A stretch of DNA of 64,000 bases from Bicyclus anynana (lineage: Eukaryota; Arthropoda; Insecta; Lepidoptera; Nymphalidae): positions 12,419,107-12,483,106 of the forward strand of contig NC_069087.1 of the NCBI RefSeq assembly GCF_947172395.1, written 5' to 3'. The stretch's first letter is position 1; each line of letters starts with the position of its first letter. Of this stretch, positions 1 through 10,750 are shown piece by piece. The notes beneath the pieces are model-generated. The model was given only the letters and a program-made list of their open reading frames with translations. It did no database searches and was not told the DNA's origin. The position numbers and the translations under genes were made by a program.

Positions 1-234
1 TTTTTACATTTCACGTTTATTTTTGACTAGCCCCGCTATAATCTAACCTGTGTCACTTCTTATAACATATTGTATCAGCTAACTTCGAGTCCCGTCAAAA
101 TTGATGTAGCCGTTTCAGAGATTAAACGAAACAAACCGACCCACAAACCCTTAAAATAGATTTTTTAAACATATGATTTTCATATTACGAAAAACTGTAA
201 AGGAGAAACTCAGTCTATTGTCAAAGACAACTTA
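1..234. other. AT-rich sequence, nothing recognised
   Basis: No ORF, repeat match or splice-site pair stands out. Confidence 0.5.
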
Positions 235-590
235 CAATCAGTGAAATACGCATCCAAGAGGATACATAAATCACTACGATCGATATGAAAATAATGACAT
301 CAGCTTATTTTTTCTGTTGCCGAATATTATGTCGGCTAAGATTCTAATGGAGTAATCAAGTAAAATATACAAGATTTTTAGTACATTTTTCATTTCAGTA
401 TCGTTCTAAAAAGTGGGCCCAAATTGCAGACATCTCCTTTAAAATTTCAAACAGGCACTTTTATTTTATTTATTCGCGTGTAAAAGGAAGGAAAAATTGA
501 TTGATTTAAATTGACGATAAATATAACCTATACATAGATTTCAAACAAATAAAAAAAAATATCGACCAGTGAAGCAATTTAAAATAATCC
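235..590 (+). repeat. Dispersed repeat, copy 1
   Basis: This segment matches 50430-50710 in the same order. Shared stretches include CAATCAGTGAAATAC, AGAGGATACA, TTATTTTTTCTGTTG, TATCGTTCTRAAAAGTGGG, GACATCTCC and GTGAAGC-ATTTAAA. Two diverged copies in one window indicate a mobile or formerly mobile sequence. The class is unknown. In the second copy the match ends just before a THAP-type exon; no clear THAP sequence follows here. Confidence 0.55.
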
Positions 591-1013
591 GACACCGGCA
601 ATATCCACTTTTCATTGACGCAGTTTCATGTACCGATTGCATCAATTTCAATGTATTTGGTAACACGTTCTTTATTCAACGTCCCGTTTGAAAGCCGACC
701 AATGCGCTATCGCTATTGACCGAGAGCCAGTGATCGCCAGATTAAAGTACTATCACTCTGTTATATCGGCGACCGTCAGACAACAATATACAGGGTGTGT
801 GCACACTTTAAAATTTTATTCTTATATTGAAAATTCACCATCATTTTTACCAGCATACATTTTTACCAGCAACTTTGTAACTGCAAAGAATAGACACGAA
901 TTTATACCAACGAAAACTGTACAAAAAACTTACACTTGTACCCTTATATACCAATGTACAAACCTCGATAAGTATACAATTGTAAGTTTTTAATTAATTT
1001 AATGACCTATCGT
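591..1013. other. No gene seen
   Basis: A 101-codon open frame opens with TTG at 688 but has no protein-like composition. A TACAGGGTG motif at about 789 resembles the ends of DNA transposons also seen near 14218 and 23191. Confidence 0.4.
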
Positions 1014-1600
1014 CCTCAAAAAGACGCGTGTTTTTTTTCTTTTTAATGTTTGTTATAACTTCGTCATTTCTTAACCAATTTTAAAAGTATTTTTTTTCTT
1101 TGAAGGAGTATATTTTCAAATTGGTCTCATTTAATTTTCATGAAAATCGGTTCAGTAATGTTGTGTTAAAAGGAAAATAACGAAATTGCCCGTACTGTGG
1201 CGCTATCGTTTTCTATGCTAGTACAAACTAAAAATAGAAAAAAATTAAGTCATTTTACAAAAAAACGAACCAACTTAAAATCACAAAAATAAACTAAAAA
1301 GCGAAAAATAACATCGTATGTGCTACCTTCTGATCACTTTGCAGGCGGTGCCAAAACAGTGATGCATTAACTAAAGCAGACCAAACCCGTTTAAATCATA
1401 AAGTTTTATGATTTAAAGAAAGTGTTGAAATCATAAAGTTTTATGATATAAAGAAAGTTTTTTCCCGTGGTACTTTCAGAAACGGCTTTAATTAATACGT
1501 GATCGGCACTGCCTTCAAAGTGATCAGAAGATAGCACATGATGTTATTTTTCGCTTTTTAGTTTATTTTTATGATTTTGAAATCGGTTAATTTTTTTTGT
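1014..1600. repeat. Foldback element, degenerate copy
   Basis: The left part (about 1030-1190) resembles the start of the element at 52631, sharing the TTCGTCATTT segment and the GAAAATCGG context. The right part is an imperfect inverted repeat with arms at about 1256-1380 and 1480-1600. Each arm carries ACTAAAAAGC, AACATC, TTCTGATCA and GGCGGTGCC, on opposite strands. The loop holds an internal duplication around CATAAAGTTTTATGAT. It is a diverged relative of 52631-54127 that lacks the 130-bp tandem array. Confidence 0.65.
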
Positions 1601-1936
1601 TAAAAATATATTTTTGTTTTTAACTAACTACTAATTATTAAGTGGTCATTGTCTCTCCGACTATTTCTTGTATTAGGTACATCTTTGGTAGTCCGTTGAG
1701 TGCAACGGTTAGAGGCGCACCTGGATGGTTTCAAAGTCAAATTCGGATGTGAAGGCGCATATTATGAATTTTGTTGTTCAATTATATCAAAGGTACCCAA
1801 TGAACTACGTCCGGCATACAACACAAATATTGATGTTGTTTGTATCGGCTTATTTGAAAACATTTATTCAATCTCTCGGTTATGAGCTGTTGATGTACTG
1901 TTAACTCGATACAGTAGTTGAAGTGTTTTTCAGATA
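1601..1936. other. No gene seen
   Basis: Short open frames at 1700-1885 (plus) and 1782-1994 (minus) overlap each other and the LINE tail that follows. Neither looks like a protein. Confidence 0.4.
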
Positions 1937-2078
1937 GCATGGGTACGGTGAGTCTTTTTTTATCTTGGATAGGATTGCGCTTGACTACAACCATGCCTGA
2001 TGGTGAGCAATGATGAGGTCTAAGATGAAACGCGCTTGCCTAGAAGATGCCTATTCACTATTGCCTTGAAGGTGCACA
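1937..2078 (-). mobile_element. CR1/Jockey-like LINE, 3' end fragment
   Basis: Read on the minus strand, this is the end of a LINE ORF2 (NRHLLGK-like) followed by its 3' UTR, with CATCTTAGACCTCATCAT, ACCATCAGG and TTGTAGTCAAG and a short A-rich end. The same tail occurs at 4850-5128 and 10140-10372. It is 5'-truncated, as is common for LINE insertions. The tail also resembles that of SINE family A. Confidence 0.65.
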
Positions 2079-2202
2079 AATTGTAGATGTCAGGAAACAC
2101 AATCTGTATGTAATAATACGTACTATTATCGCGATTCGTGGCAAAATTTCAAGAGTGAAACGAACTGTCACCCGCACCTTACTACATGAAACGTCTACAG
2201 TA

Positions 2203-2239
2203 TATCAATTATACGTCTACAGTAGACGTATAATTGATA
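2203..2239. repeat. Perfect 18-nt inverted repeat
   Basis: Two 18-nt arms (2203-2220 and 2222-2239) are separated by one base. It may be the remnant of a short palindromic insertion. Confidence 0.8.
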
Positions 2240-3002
2240 CTGAAAGTGTGTAAGTACTTTAAAACGAGAGTATTACTCTACTCGGCGCAGATCGTACGGG
2301 GGCGGGAAAAAGAAAGCCAGGCTGCGTAGTGACGTAATAACCATAGACATGACAAGTGACATTAATATTTTTCTCCGTAATAGCGGAGGCTTATTCATAA
2401 TTATGCATCTCTATAGTCTATTGAAATGTTACATTTTTTAGGCCTTAACTTGCGTTTTTTAGAGGACGCAATTTTATTTTTTTGCTGTGTAGGGGGGGTC
2501 CCCCTGTCGTCCGCATATCATGGGAGTGTTATCAACTTGCCAGACTATAGGCAAGTGTGTCAAGTGAGATCATGGTCAAACGCGAGCCTATCTTGTATAA
2601 AAAAGACAACTATTAGATCCTTTTCTCTACAACATAGGGAGGATTATTCTTTTCTATGCATTCAAACCTAACATAAGCACGTCAATAACTATAATAATCA
2701 GATAGTTAATAACGATAGCTATATCACTTGAAACAGCACTGGATATATCCTTACACTTAGGTGATTACAGATTAGAAATCAGACACCATTCATAGTTAAC
2801 AAGAGAAAGTAATTTCCATTGCAAACATACGTTTCCACGGGGTCAATGGCAGCAACTTTCGTTTAATAACCGCCGTAGACCGCGTCTAATATGCTAAATA
2901 TATTGCAAATGATCACATGGAAACCAGTTGATGTTGATATTTTCTCAAGCTCATGCAAACATCGTGATTTGCTCGCTTTAGTGGCGAGCGAAGTATTTAC
3001 TG
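2240..3002. other. No gene seen
   Basis: An open frame at 2426-2671 has no recognisable features. No repeat family was recognised. Confidence 0.4.
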
Positions 3003-3297
3003 CTCATTGATAAGTTCGAGTCTCCTCTCAGAATGAGAGGGGTTTAGCCAAATAGTCAGTAGACCAGTCACGCTGGTCCAATAGCAGACTTAACACACGC
3101 AAAGAATTAGGAAAATTCTCAGGTACGCAGGTTTCCTCACGATGTTTTTCCTTCACCGTTTGAGACATGTGATATTTAATTTCTTAAATGCACATAGCTG
3201 AAAAGTTGGTGGTGCATGCCCCTGACCGGATTCGAACCTACACCCTCCGGAATTGGAGGCAGAGGTCATGTCATATCCACTGGGTTATCACGGCTCT
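3003..3297 (-). mobile_element. SINE family B
   Basis: A nearly full SINE in reverse orientation. On the minus strand it starts with a tRNA-like head (GATAACCCAGTGGATATGAC as A box region, GGTTCGAATCC as B box). A conserved body follows (CACCAACTTTTCAG, AACGGTGAAGG, AAACATCGTGAGG, CTCTCATTCTGAGAGG), and it ends near CTTATCAATG. About eleven other copies or pieces lie in the window. Confidence 0.85.
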
Positions 3298-4456
3298 CTA
3301 TATATGTAGTGGTATGTCTCTGTGTAGTCCTTATGTAGTTTGTGTGAAATACTGAACTTTTCTTTCTTACTAGAAATTTCTGTGCAAATTTTTAGCCCGG
3401 ATTTTTTGTTAAATAGTCGAAATTTTATTACCATAAGCCCGCAAACCCACATTGGAATGTGGTGGTTCTAAGCTTCATATCCTTTATGGAGGGAGGCCTA
3501 TCTCAATATTGGAAAATGATGAAGGAACGCTAATTGTTGTACTTTAATACTTTTAGGTTCTCATATTAAAAAGATGTTCCACTACTATTTTTTTTTCTAT
3601 TTTATAATTTGACTTTTCAACTCAAATTTATAATAACTCGATATAGTCCAATAACTTAATTGACTTTAACTATTAGCCTATATCACTTTGTTCATGTGAT
3701 ATTAAATGCATAGCCCTAAACACTACACTAGTCATTATAAAGAAGTATATAGAAAACTAAAATGATTTTATCCGTTTAAGTCTTCTTAATGTAGGTATTT
3801 GTAAATGCGTCAATAATACATTATTATTAACCCTGAATATTGATAAGTGCAGGTGACCTTGATAGCCACGTACAAATAAATACAAAACAAAATTTCTTGC
3901 AGACAGCGCATACCGCCGCGCGCGGAAGTATGTAGGACGCGACGCGCGCGCGATACCTTATCTCACTGGGTTAACAACCTATAGCCGAGTATTGGAGTGT
4001 GCAATCACGCTCGCCTTATCATCGCTTGTGCAAATCTTATCATAGAGCAGACGGGAAATGCAGAACTGGCAGTTGAGATCATTAAAGATCTCTGTTTTAT
4101 TGGTTTAATAGCAAACAATTAGTAGTTCACTTAAGGCTGCTCCTAATGCCAACGACCTTGAAAAATAATTTGTCTATTTTTTAAGGAAATCGTCGAACGA
4201 GAGTTTCTCTACTTATTATGTGAATTTTCAGATGCCGAAAAATAATGTTGTTTAAATAAAAATTATCATTTTTTCGTTTTGTTGAAATTAAAGTTTTTAT
4301 AACAGAGACAACTTATTACTCAGGGCAGAAGTTCTATTAAATCTAATATTAAGAACTATTATATTAAGTTATATTAAATCTAATATTAAACACTTATTGT
4401 ATAACGCTTTGTTTATAATACTTTAAGGAATACGTTAATAAATAAATAGTTCTCAC
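3298..4456. other. Mostly AT-rich, with a short GC-rich patch
   Basis: At 3898-3958 a CG-dinucleotide-rich patch follows TTCTTGCAG. It resembles a plus-strand splice acceptor, but the frames are short and no donor is convincing. The rest shows nothing recognisable. Confidence 0.35.
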
Positions 4457-4501
4457 CACTGGAGGCGTTTTCGGAGGCGAACAGCGGGGCGGCGTTGTAA
4501 T
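4457..4501 (-). CDS. Candidate 45-nt microexon of an unidentified gene
   Basis: Read on the minus strand, a pyrimidine-rich tract ending TTTTGTTGCAG is followed by 45 GC-rich bases and then the donor GTGAGAA. The length is exactly 15 codons. In the frame with one base taken from the previous exon it reads YNAAPLFASENASS followed by G, with most third positions G or C. The exon is then phase 1 on both sides and could be skipped without a frameshift. It stands in sequence that is otherwise strongly AT-rich. I do not recognise the peptide, and no flanking exon was identified. All three frames are open over so short a span, so the coding call rests on splice sites, symmetry and base composition. 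Confidence 0.5.
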
Positions 4502-4849
4502 CTGCAACAAAATAAAATAAAATTATTATATTAATTTAATTTAATTAGTGATTATAATACACTTTCTCAAACTTTCATACAGATTTGGGACGAGACCGGT
4601 AAACAATTCCCAATTATAATGTATTCGTACGTAACACATAAAATTTCGTACAATTTCTTTATTCAAACTCTAATTTACAAACACTTTCCAAATTCGAAGG
4701 CATTCTTATGATATGGTTGTTTTGATTTTTTTATTATTTGTTAAATTCTTGGGACCGTAGGACCGGGGTCGGGGGCAAAGTCTTCAACACCGACGTAACG
4801 TTGCCTGTCTTTCGGTTTTTTACCGAATATATTTCGGAGGATAGATAGG

Positions 4850-5128
4850 AGGAGGAGGAGCGAACAGGATCTTTTCAATCAAGTACATCCATCCCCATTC
4901 TACCACAGAACAGCGAGACACCGTGCAAATTGACATCCTTTTGTAGTCGATGTCCAGTCGACTCACACAAAACGTCGCATCGACAGAACAGCGAAGATGT
5001 GGAATGCCCTTTCGGCTTCTGTAACAAGAGTGAATAGGCATTTTCTAGGCAAGTGCGCTCCAACCTAGACCTCGTTATTGCTTTCCACCAGGCATGATTG
5101 TAGTCAAGCGCAAGTCTAATAAGAATTA
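4850..5128 (+). pseudogene. CR1/Jockey-like LINE ORF2 C-terminus and 3' UTR
   Basis: A 5'-truncated LINE. The plus strand encodes broken pieces of the usual ORF2 C-terminus: HRTARHRANL, FVVDVQSTHTKRR, then KMWNALSASV and NRHFLGK. Stops and small deletions interrupt it. After the stop comes the 3' UTR with GCATGATTGTAGTCAAGCGC and an A-rich end. This is the best preserved of three fragments of this family here. Confidence 0.75.
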
Positions 5129-5255
5129 AAAAAAATCTTCAAAATGACTGACAAAAATGAGCTCGTCATTTTAAAGATCTTTCAATTCATATTTAAGAAT
5201 GAACACGGAGTAGAATTACTAAATTGTATTAAACTACTCAAAAAGATACTACTAA

Positions 5256-5744
5256 TCCTACTACTATTATAAACGCGAACGTTTGTATGGATGTTTGGAT
5301 GTATGTTTGAATGTTTGTTTGGACGTTTGTTATTCTATAACGCCGCTACTACTAAAGCGATTTGGCTGAAATTTGGAATGGAAATAGATTTTACTCTGGA
5401 TTAATACATATACTACTTGTAATTTAGTTTTACACAAATCCCGCGGCAACCATGGATTTTTCCGGGATAAAAAGTAGCCTATGTGTTAATTCAGGCTATA
5501 AAATATCTAAATACCAAATTTCAGCTAATTCGGTTCAGTAGTCGAGACGTGAAAGAGCAACACACATTCGTATCATCAAAATCATCAGTTTTCGCAAATC
5601 TCGGGAAACCATGGATTTTTTCGGGATAAAAAGCATTTCCATTTCAAATTTCAGCCAAATCGCTTCAGTAGTAGCGGCGTTAAAGAGTAACAAACATCCA
5701 AACATACATACAAACGTTCGCATTTAGAATATTAGTAGGAAAGA
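5256..5744. mobile_element. Cluster of three Helitron fragments in opposite orientations
   Basis: A plus-oriented Helitron 5' end begins with A|TC at 5256 and runs to about 5420. Two minus-oriented fragments follow (about 5421-5568 and 5580-5744), the last ending at the minus-strand A|TC end. Shared internal sequence includes ATTTGGCTGAAATTTGGAAT and CCATGGATTTTTCCGGGAT. No CTAG end is present. Confidence 0.65.
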
Positions 5745-6153
5745 TTTAGCGTTCCATACTTCTAAAGTTCAAGGACTATCCTAGACAGATATAAATAATA
5801 CTAATTCATTACATAACTATCGCCGAAATATAACATAACATAACAACTATTTATTTCCTTTATGCAATAAATTCATATAACAAGCACTATATCCATAAAA
5901 TTAAATGGCGTAGTTGTGAATGATGCCAATGATGGTCTATGAAATATGCGCGAAGGCCACGGGGTAAACGACACTTTCTTACGCAACGTTCTGTCAGTGA
6001 TTACACCACTGTTCTTTGACCCCAATCATTGGAGCCAGCGCATAAATATAGAGCTCATAGACACTGGTGACTACGACTGACGTATTGATATCATTTCATT
6101 AATGTGGAATTAGTATTCCAACTCTCACCATGTCTCATTAATAGAATTATAAA
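5745..6153. other. No feature recognised
   Basis: Unique AT-rich sequence with no long frame or repeat. Confidence 0.4.
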
Positions 6154-6385
6154 TCTATATATATAAAAGAAAGTCGTGTTAGTTACTCCTCTTATAACTC
6201 AAGAACGGCTGAACCGATTTAGCTGAAAATTGGCAGGGAGGTAGTTTAGAGCCAGGAGAAGGTCATGGAATACTTTTTACTTTTTTTATACTTTTTTTTA
6301 CGGGTAGGGTAGGGTAGGGGTAGGGTAGAGGTAGTTGAAAGTTTACATCGAGTTTCACGCGGACGAAGCCGTGGGCGTCAGCTAG
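6154..6385 (+). mobile_element. Complete non-autonomous Helitron, 232 bp
   Basis: The element starts TCTATATATATAAAAGAAAG after an A and ends CTAG before a T, the classic Helitron A|T insertion. Just inside the 3' end, CGCGGACGAAGCCGTGGGCG forms the expected small hairpin. The middle holds a short GGGTA microsatellite (about 6301-6332). It encodes nothing, so it would depend on a Rep/helicase from elsewhere. Confidence 0.8.
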
Positions 6386-6559
6386 TATCCTATTAAAAGA
6401 AAAGTTTTAGAATCTATTTTTGGCATTTGAATGGGCTCCTTTGAAATGCCAACGACAGACTTTGTTTTTGTATTTGTAGATTATTTATTATTTAGTTTTG
6501 GCATTATATTATACTTGACTTTGATGTTTATCGTCATTAATTAAATCTGAAATTAAAGC

Positions 6560-7068
6560 TCTTAATAAATTCTCTTCTTCTTGGTCGCATTCTTCATTGC
6601 TGAAGGTCATGTCCACACTGTAGTCCCTTCGATGCGTTGTTAAAGATTCCCCTCCAAACAGTCCGGTCCTCTGCTTTTCTAATGGCTGTTGTTACAGGGA
6701 GTCCAGTGAGTGACTTAACCTGGTCAGACCAGCGGGTAGGTGATCGGCCGCGTGGTCGTTTCCCTTCCACCTTGCCCACCACTATTACTTTATCCAGGTT
6801 ATCGGGAAGGCGACGGGCTATATGGCCAAAGTAACTCAAGCTCCTCTGATAACATACAGTTGAAAGTCTAGTGGAAATGCGAAGCTGTTTCAGTATCGAG
6901 ATGTTTGTTCTTCTAGCGGTCCACGTTATACGAAGCATCCGTCTCCAACACCACATCTCAAAGGCATCTATCTTCTTTCTGTCTGTGGCCCTTATCGTCC
7001 AGGCTTCGGCGCGATAAAGGAAAATTGAGAAGACTAAAGTCCTAACAAGTCTCTTCTGTTCTAATCTA
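6560..7068 (-). pseudogene. RTE/BovB-like LINE, C-terminal ORF fragment
   Basis: The minus strand carries an open frame to the stop near 6594 that continues 5' of its first Met (6956) to about 7068. Conserved pieces are RKKIDAFEMWCWRRMLR, TWTARRTN, FGHIARR and GKVEGKRPRGRSPTRW, then WSDQVKSLTG and AEDRTVWR. This is the carboxy-terminal region after the reverse transcriptase core of RTE-like insect LINEs. The RT core and endonuclease are missing by 5' truncation. The downstream sequence ends in a TTC-rich run typical of the 3' UTR. Confidence 0.8.
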
Positions 7069-7518
7069 ATAAATTAGATAGGTACATTTCTAAATTCGCA
7101 ATTAAAATCGTTAACTATAATTTCATAACTGACATACTGATCGAGTATTCTACTCGATAGCGAGCCGCCATATTGCTTACATCTACGGCATGCAAATGAA
7201 CGTACATATTATATTATTTTGTTGTACACGTGTGTGTAAGTGTTGACAGGTCTGTTTATTTTACACACACATACATAACGCCGTGAGTGTGTGCGCGTGG
7301 GTTCGCGACCTCGTTTTGTTCTCTTCAACTAACCGAGTTGTTTTCGTAAAAAAAATCTATAAAACATGTTTTTATGTTTTTAATAAAAATAGACAGACAG
7401 ACTTACTTTTGCATTAATAATATGAGTATAGAAGTATAGATTTGAAAGATTGTAAAACAAACAAAACGTTTCAAAAAATGCTAAAAGGTCACACAATAAG
7501 TTTTTCCTTTTTGTAATC
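7069..7518. other. No feature recognised
   Basis: AT-rich with a short GT-rich patch (about 7219-7300). No ORF or repeat family was identified. Confidence 0.4.
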
Positions 7519-7735
7519 AATAATCAATTTCAGCCAAGTTCCTCCGTCCCCCTTGTGGCAGTCTGCGATAAAACTATAACCAACATTCAAAACAATAATC
7601 AATTTCAACGAAGTTCCTTCGTCCCCCTTTCTGCTATAAAACTATAACCAACATTCAATACAATAATCAATTTCAACGAAGTTCCTTCGTCCCCCTTTCT
7701 GCTATAAAACTATAACCAACATTCAATAACTAAAC
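7519..7735. repeat. Three tandem copies of a ~70-bp unit
   Basis: Units start at about 7519, 7594 and 7662 (spacings of 75 and 68). Each contains AATAATCAATTTCA, GTTCCTYCGTCCCCCTT and AAAACTATAACCAACATTCA. The second and third are almost identical, so the last duplication is recent. Confidence 0.85.
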
Positions 7736-8427
7736 CCCGACCAATTATTGCAATATTACTCGCTCCAAGTTATTTATTTACAAACGCCGCAGTCGACCGG
7801 ACGTTAGCGATTATTTACATACAACTATAGTCCTTTGTGTCTATTTGTGTAGTCCAGTGCCAGGCTTCAGATCTAAATCACATTAGTTATAAGGCATTTG
7901 TGGTGGATTAACGCAAAACCACATTAAATCTAAATTAAGAGGATTACAAAGGTCGCACGTTAGTTAATTCGTTTTGTTAAAGAACAAACAGAAATAAAGC
8001 TAAATATATTCATGTAAAACTTTTGTATATTTACCACAAAAAGATTATAATTATTAAATTGTTCATACTAAAATCAAATGGCAACGAAACATCACCAAAA
8101 AGAGAACTCCTCCAGACAACCTTAGAAGTTACACGTAAGATTTTTTAGTTTGCATGATTTAGTCGAGATGATTAAGATATTAGCTTAAGCCGGTAATTGT
8201 ATTGTATCAGTTAGGTACTCATGTTTTACATATAAAGTTACACTAAAAAGTCAGAAAAGAATTAGGATAAAGTTTAACACACAATTTATTTTAAAAATGA
8301 ACACAATTTTCACTCACTCGGAAAATTTTTGAAAATTCAAGTAGGTAGTGCCTACCCAGTCCTTAATGTTTTTAAAAACTATACTCGTATCGTCCTAATC
8401 AATTACTATATTAAATAAAGGTCGGTC
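7736..8427. other. No feature recognised
   Basis: AT-rich unique sequence without a convincing frame. Confidence 0.4.
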
Positions 8428-8726
8428 GTCATCAACCCATATTCGGCTCACTGCTGAGCTCGAGTCTCCTCTCAGAATGAGAGGGGTTAGGCCAATAGTC
8501 CACCACGCTGGCCCAATGCGGATTGGCAGACTTCACACACGCAGAGAATTAAGATAATTCTCTGATATGCAGATATGTTTCCTCACGATGTTTTCCTTCA
8601 CCGATTGAGACACGTGATATTTAATTTCTTAAAATGCACACAACTGAAAAGTTGGAGGTGCATGCCCCGGACCACACCCTCCGGAATCGGAGGCAGAGGT
8701 CATATCCACTGGGCTATCACAGCTCT
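8428..8726 (-). mobile_element. SINE family B, near full length
   Basis: Reverse-oriented copy running from the CATCAACCCATATTCGGC tail to the tRNA-like head (AGCTGTGATAGCCCAGTGG on the minus strand). The B-box region is deleted: GGGTGTGG joins directly to TCCGGGGCATGC. It is otherwise well preserved. Confidence 0.88.
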
Positions 8727-9552
8727 TTAAATAAAGGAAGCACTAAATATTGTAACAATTTTATTTGAATCCATTCAGACGTTTTTGTTTTCAAACTTAG
8801 CCTAAATCCAATCAACTAGACAAACTGGTATTTTTAATTTTAGATGAATTTTAATATTTATTTAATTTATTTCAATTTAGATTTTATTATTCCTTACAAT
8901 CTTTGTAAAAGTAAATGTAAATAAAAATCTTGACTGATAAAAAAAACTATTTTAGATGGATGATTATTTTTATTTGTTCCTAAACATATGACACCCCTTG
9001 ATTGTATACCAAGGGAAACCTTACCATAAGAGAATTGCGCTTGCGTCGTTTTGCACATTTGCCATACATAAACTGTAAACAATCCGTATATACAGCCCTG
9101 TATACGCAAATGACTGTAAACTTTAACACACTGTGAATAAAGTAAACTTTCTAATACACAATGGCTATTTCAGGGTGGCGGATTAAAAACGTCGGACGGT
9201 CAGTGGGGAAAACGAGACGCATATATTGCTTTAGGTCAGGAATTATAAACAACTGTGAACTAACTTGAGTCACGCGCCTGAAATTTTGATTTGGTTTTTT
9301 CCCCACGAGGGGGGAATGTAAAGCGAACACCAAGGATGTTTTTAAATAACAACTGCATTAGTTAATTAGCCGATGTTCCTACATTGTAGCCAATGGCGTG
9401 CTTAAGGTGTTTTACTATGGCATGCACTATAAATAAAAATTGGAAACTCCTTGTCCAACAATTCTGTGGTCCAAAATTGAGTGACTATAGGGGGCAAAGC
9501 ATTTTTGCATCTATTAAGTGCAATCCACTGATTGTTCCTATAAAGTCTCGTT
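8727..9552. other. No gene seen
   Basis: Minus frames at 8894-9109 and 9151-9333 are short and show no recognisable features. Confidence 0.4.
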
Positions 9553-9700
9553 AGTCCCGTGAATTGGCAGTTTATCAGTGGTTAAGGTCTGCGTATCATG
9601 AGGTCCTGTGATCGAATCCTAGGACACTAAACTTATTGGATTTTTCTTCTTAGCCACCTGGAGTCGGGAAACCTTTGAAAGCTCGTTAAGACATCGGACC
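9553..9700 (+). mobile_element. SINE family C fragment
   Basis: A tRNA-like head with GTGGTTAAGG, GAGGTCCTGTGATCGAATCC (B box) and then a body with AGCTCGTTAAGACATCGG. It corresponds to the piece at 15128-15335. It abuts the SINE A copy that follows. Confidence 0.55.
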
Positions 9701-9707
9701 CGTTCAT

Positions 9708-9877
9708 GACGGTCTCCGTGGCGCAGTGAATTTACTGGTTCTGCTCCTGGGTTCGATCCCCGGCTGGGCCGATTGAGGTTTTCTTAATTGTTCGAGGTCT
9801 GGCTGGTGGAAGGCTTCGGCCGTGTCTAGTTACCACCCTACCGGCAAAGACGTACCGCCAACCGATTCAGCGTTTAA
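9708..9877 (+). mobile_element. SINE family A, 3'-truncated
   Basis: Starts GACGGTCTCCGTGGCGCAGT with a shortened head, then B box GGGTTCGATCCC, GGTCTGGCTGGTGG, GTTACCACCCTACC and AAAGACGTACCGCCAA. It stops at AGCGTTTA, so the 3' third is missing. Confidence 0.85.
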
Positions 9878-9908
9878 TAACTTAATCTTAGTCTTTCACT
9901 AACTATTA

Positions 9909-10048
9909 ATTACTTCGTCCGCGTGTACAGTTTTTCGCAAATCTCGCAAAATCTAAGGACTTTTCGGTTCCGTAGTTCAGGCGTTAAAGTAACAAACATC
10001 CAAACAAACATCCATACAAACTTTCGCGTTTATAATATTAGTAGTTAT
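9909..10048 (-). mobile_element. Helitron fragment, internally deleted
   Basis: Contains ACTTCGTCCGCGTG (3' hairpin side on the minus strand) and, at the other end, CAAACATCCATACAAAC and TTTATAATATTAGTAG, the reverse of the 5' terminus. The middle is shortened. Confidence 0.65.
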
Positions 10049-10139
10049 ATATTTTCTAAATCTGAATAGGTCTCTCGTATATCAGTCTTTACTGTAGGTA
10101 TATTTGCACTTACACTGAAGAGTGTGCTCTGAAACTTCA

Positions 10140-10372
10140 TAATCTAGTTTCTCCATTTTCATTCTAACACAGAACAGTGAAAAGTCGTGAACATTGGCAT
10201 CCATGTGTAGTTGACATTCAGTCGACTCGCACGAAACGATTCTCATCTACGTTTCTAATTAGAAAAGCTTGTGGAATGCCATTCAGAACAGACAGACAGT
10301 TCCTGGCATGTATTTGCTGTATCAGACATGATTGTTGTCAAGCGAAAACCTATCTAATACATAAAATAAAAT
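10140..10372 (+). pseudogene. CR1/Jockey-like LINE 3' end fragment
   Basis: Frame pieces read HPCVVDIQSTRTKRFSSTFL and then RKACGMPFR, matching the ORF2 C-terminus at 4850-5128. The 3' UTR has CAGACATGATTGTTGTCAAGC and an A-rich end. It is 5'-truncated and disabled. Confidence 0.72.
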
Positions 10373-10750
10373 AGGCCAAGTGTACGTCACTATTGTCATT
10401 ATAGAATAGTGTTTTTTGGGTATTCCGTGTAATGTACACGCACACACTAGTGATTTACTTAATCAGTAATTTGATCACTCAATTAATTACTTTCACTTAA
10501 TTGAATACTGTATCTACTTAGTACCCTATTGCTGTCGCTATAATACTAGAATGAGCCCCACCGTCACGAGAGGCTTGTATTTATACACTCGTTACTTCAA
10601 TACTTGGTATATTGACATCGTGTTCTGACTGCACCCGGCTGTCAGAATATTGATAACATCCGGTAATAACACTGAATTTTGTCATGTCATGTCATTGACA
10701 TGCAGTCCTATATACTACAGTCCGTCTGTAACTATTTCAATTTCGATTAC
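10373..10750. other. No feature recognised
   Basis: AT-rich. A short TGTCATG-rich patch lies near 10680. Confidence 0.4.

Noticed and set aside
688..993. 101-codon frame
   Set aside because: It starts at TTG, spans AT-rich sequence, and has no coding signature.
3898..3960. GC-rich exon after TTCTTGCAG
   Set aside because: Two of three frames stop early or lack protein-like content, and the only donor nearby is weak.
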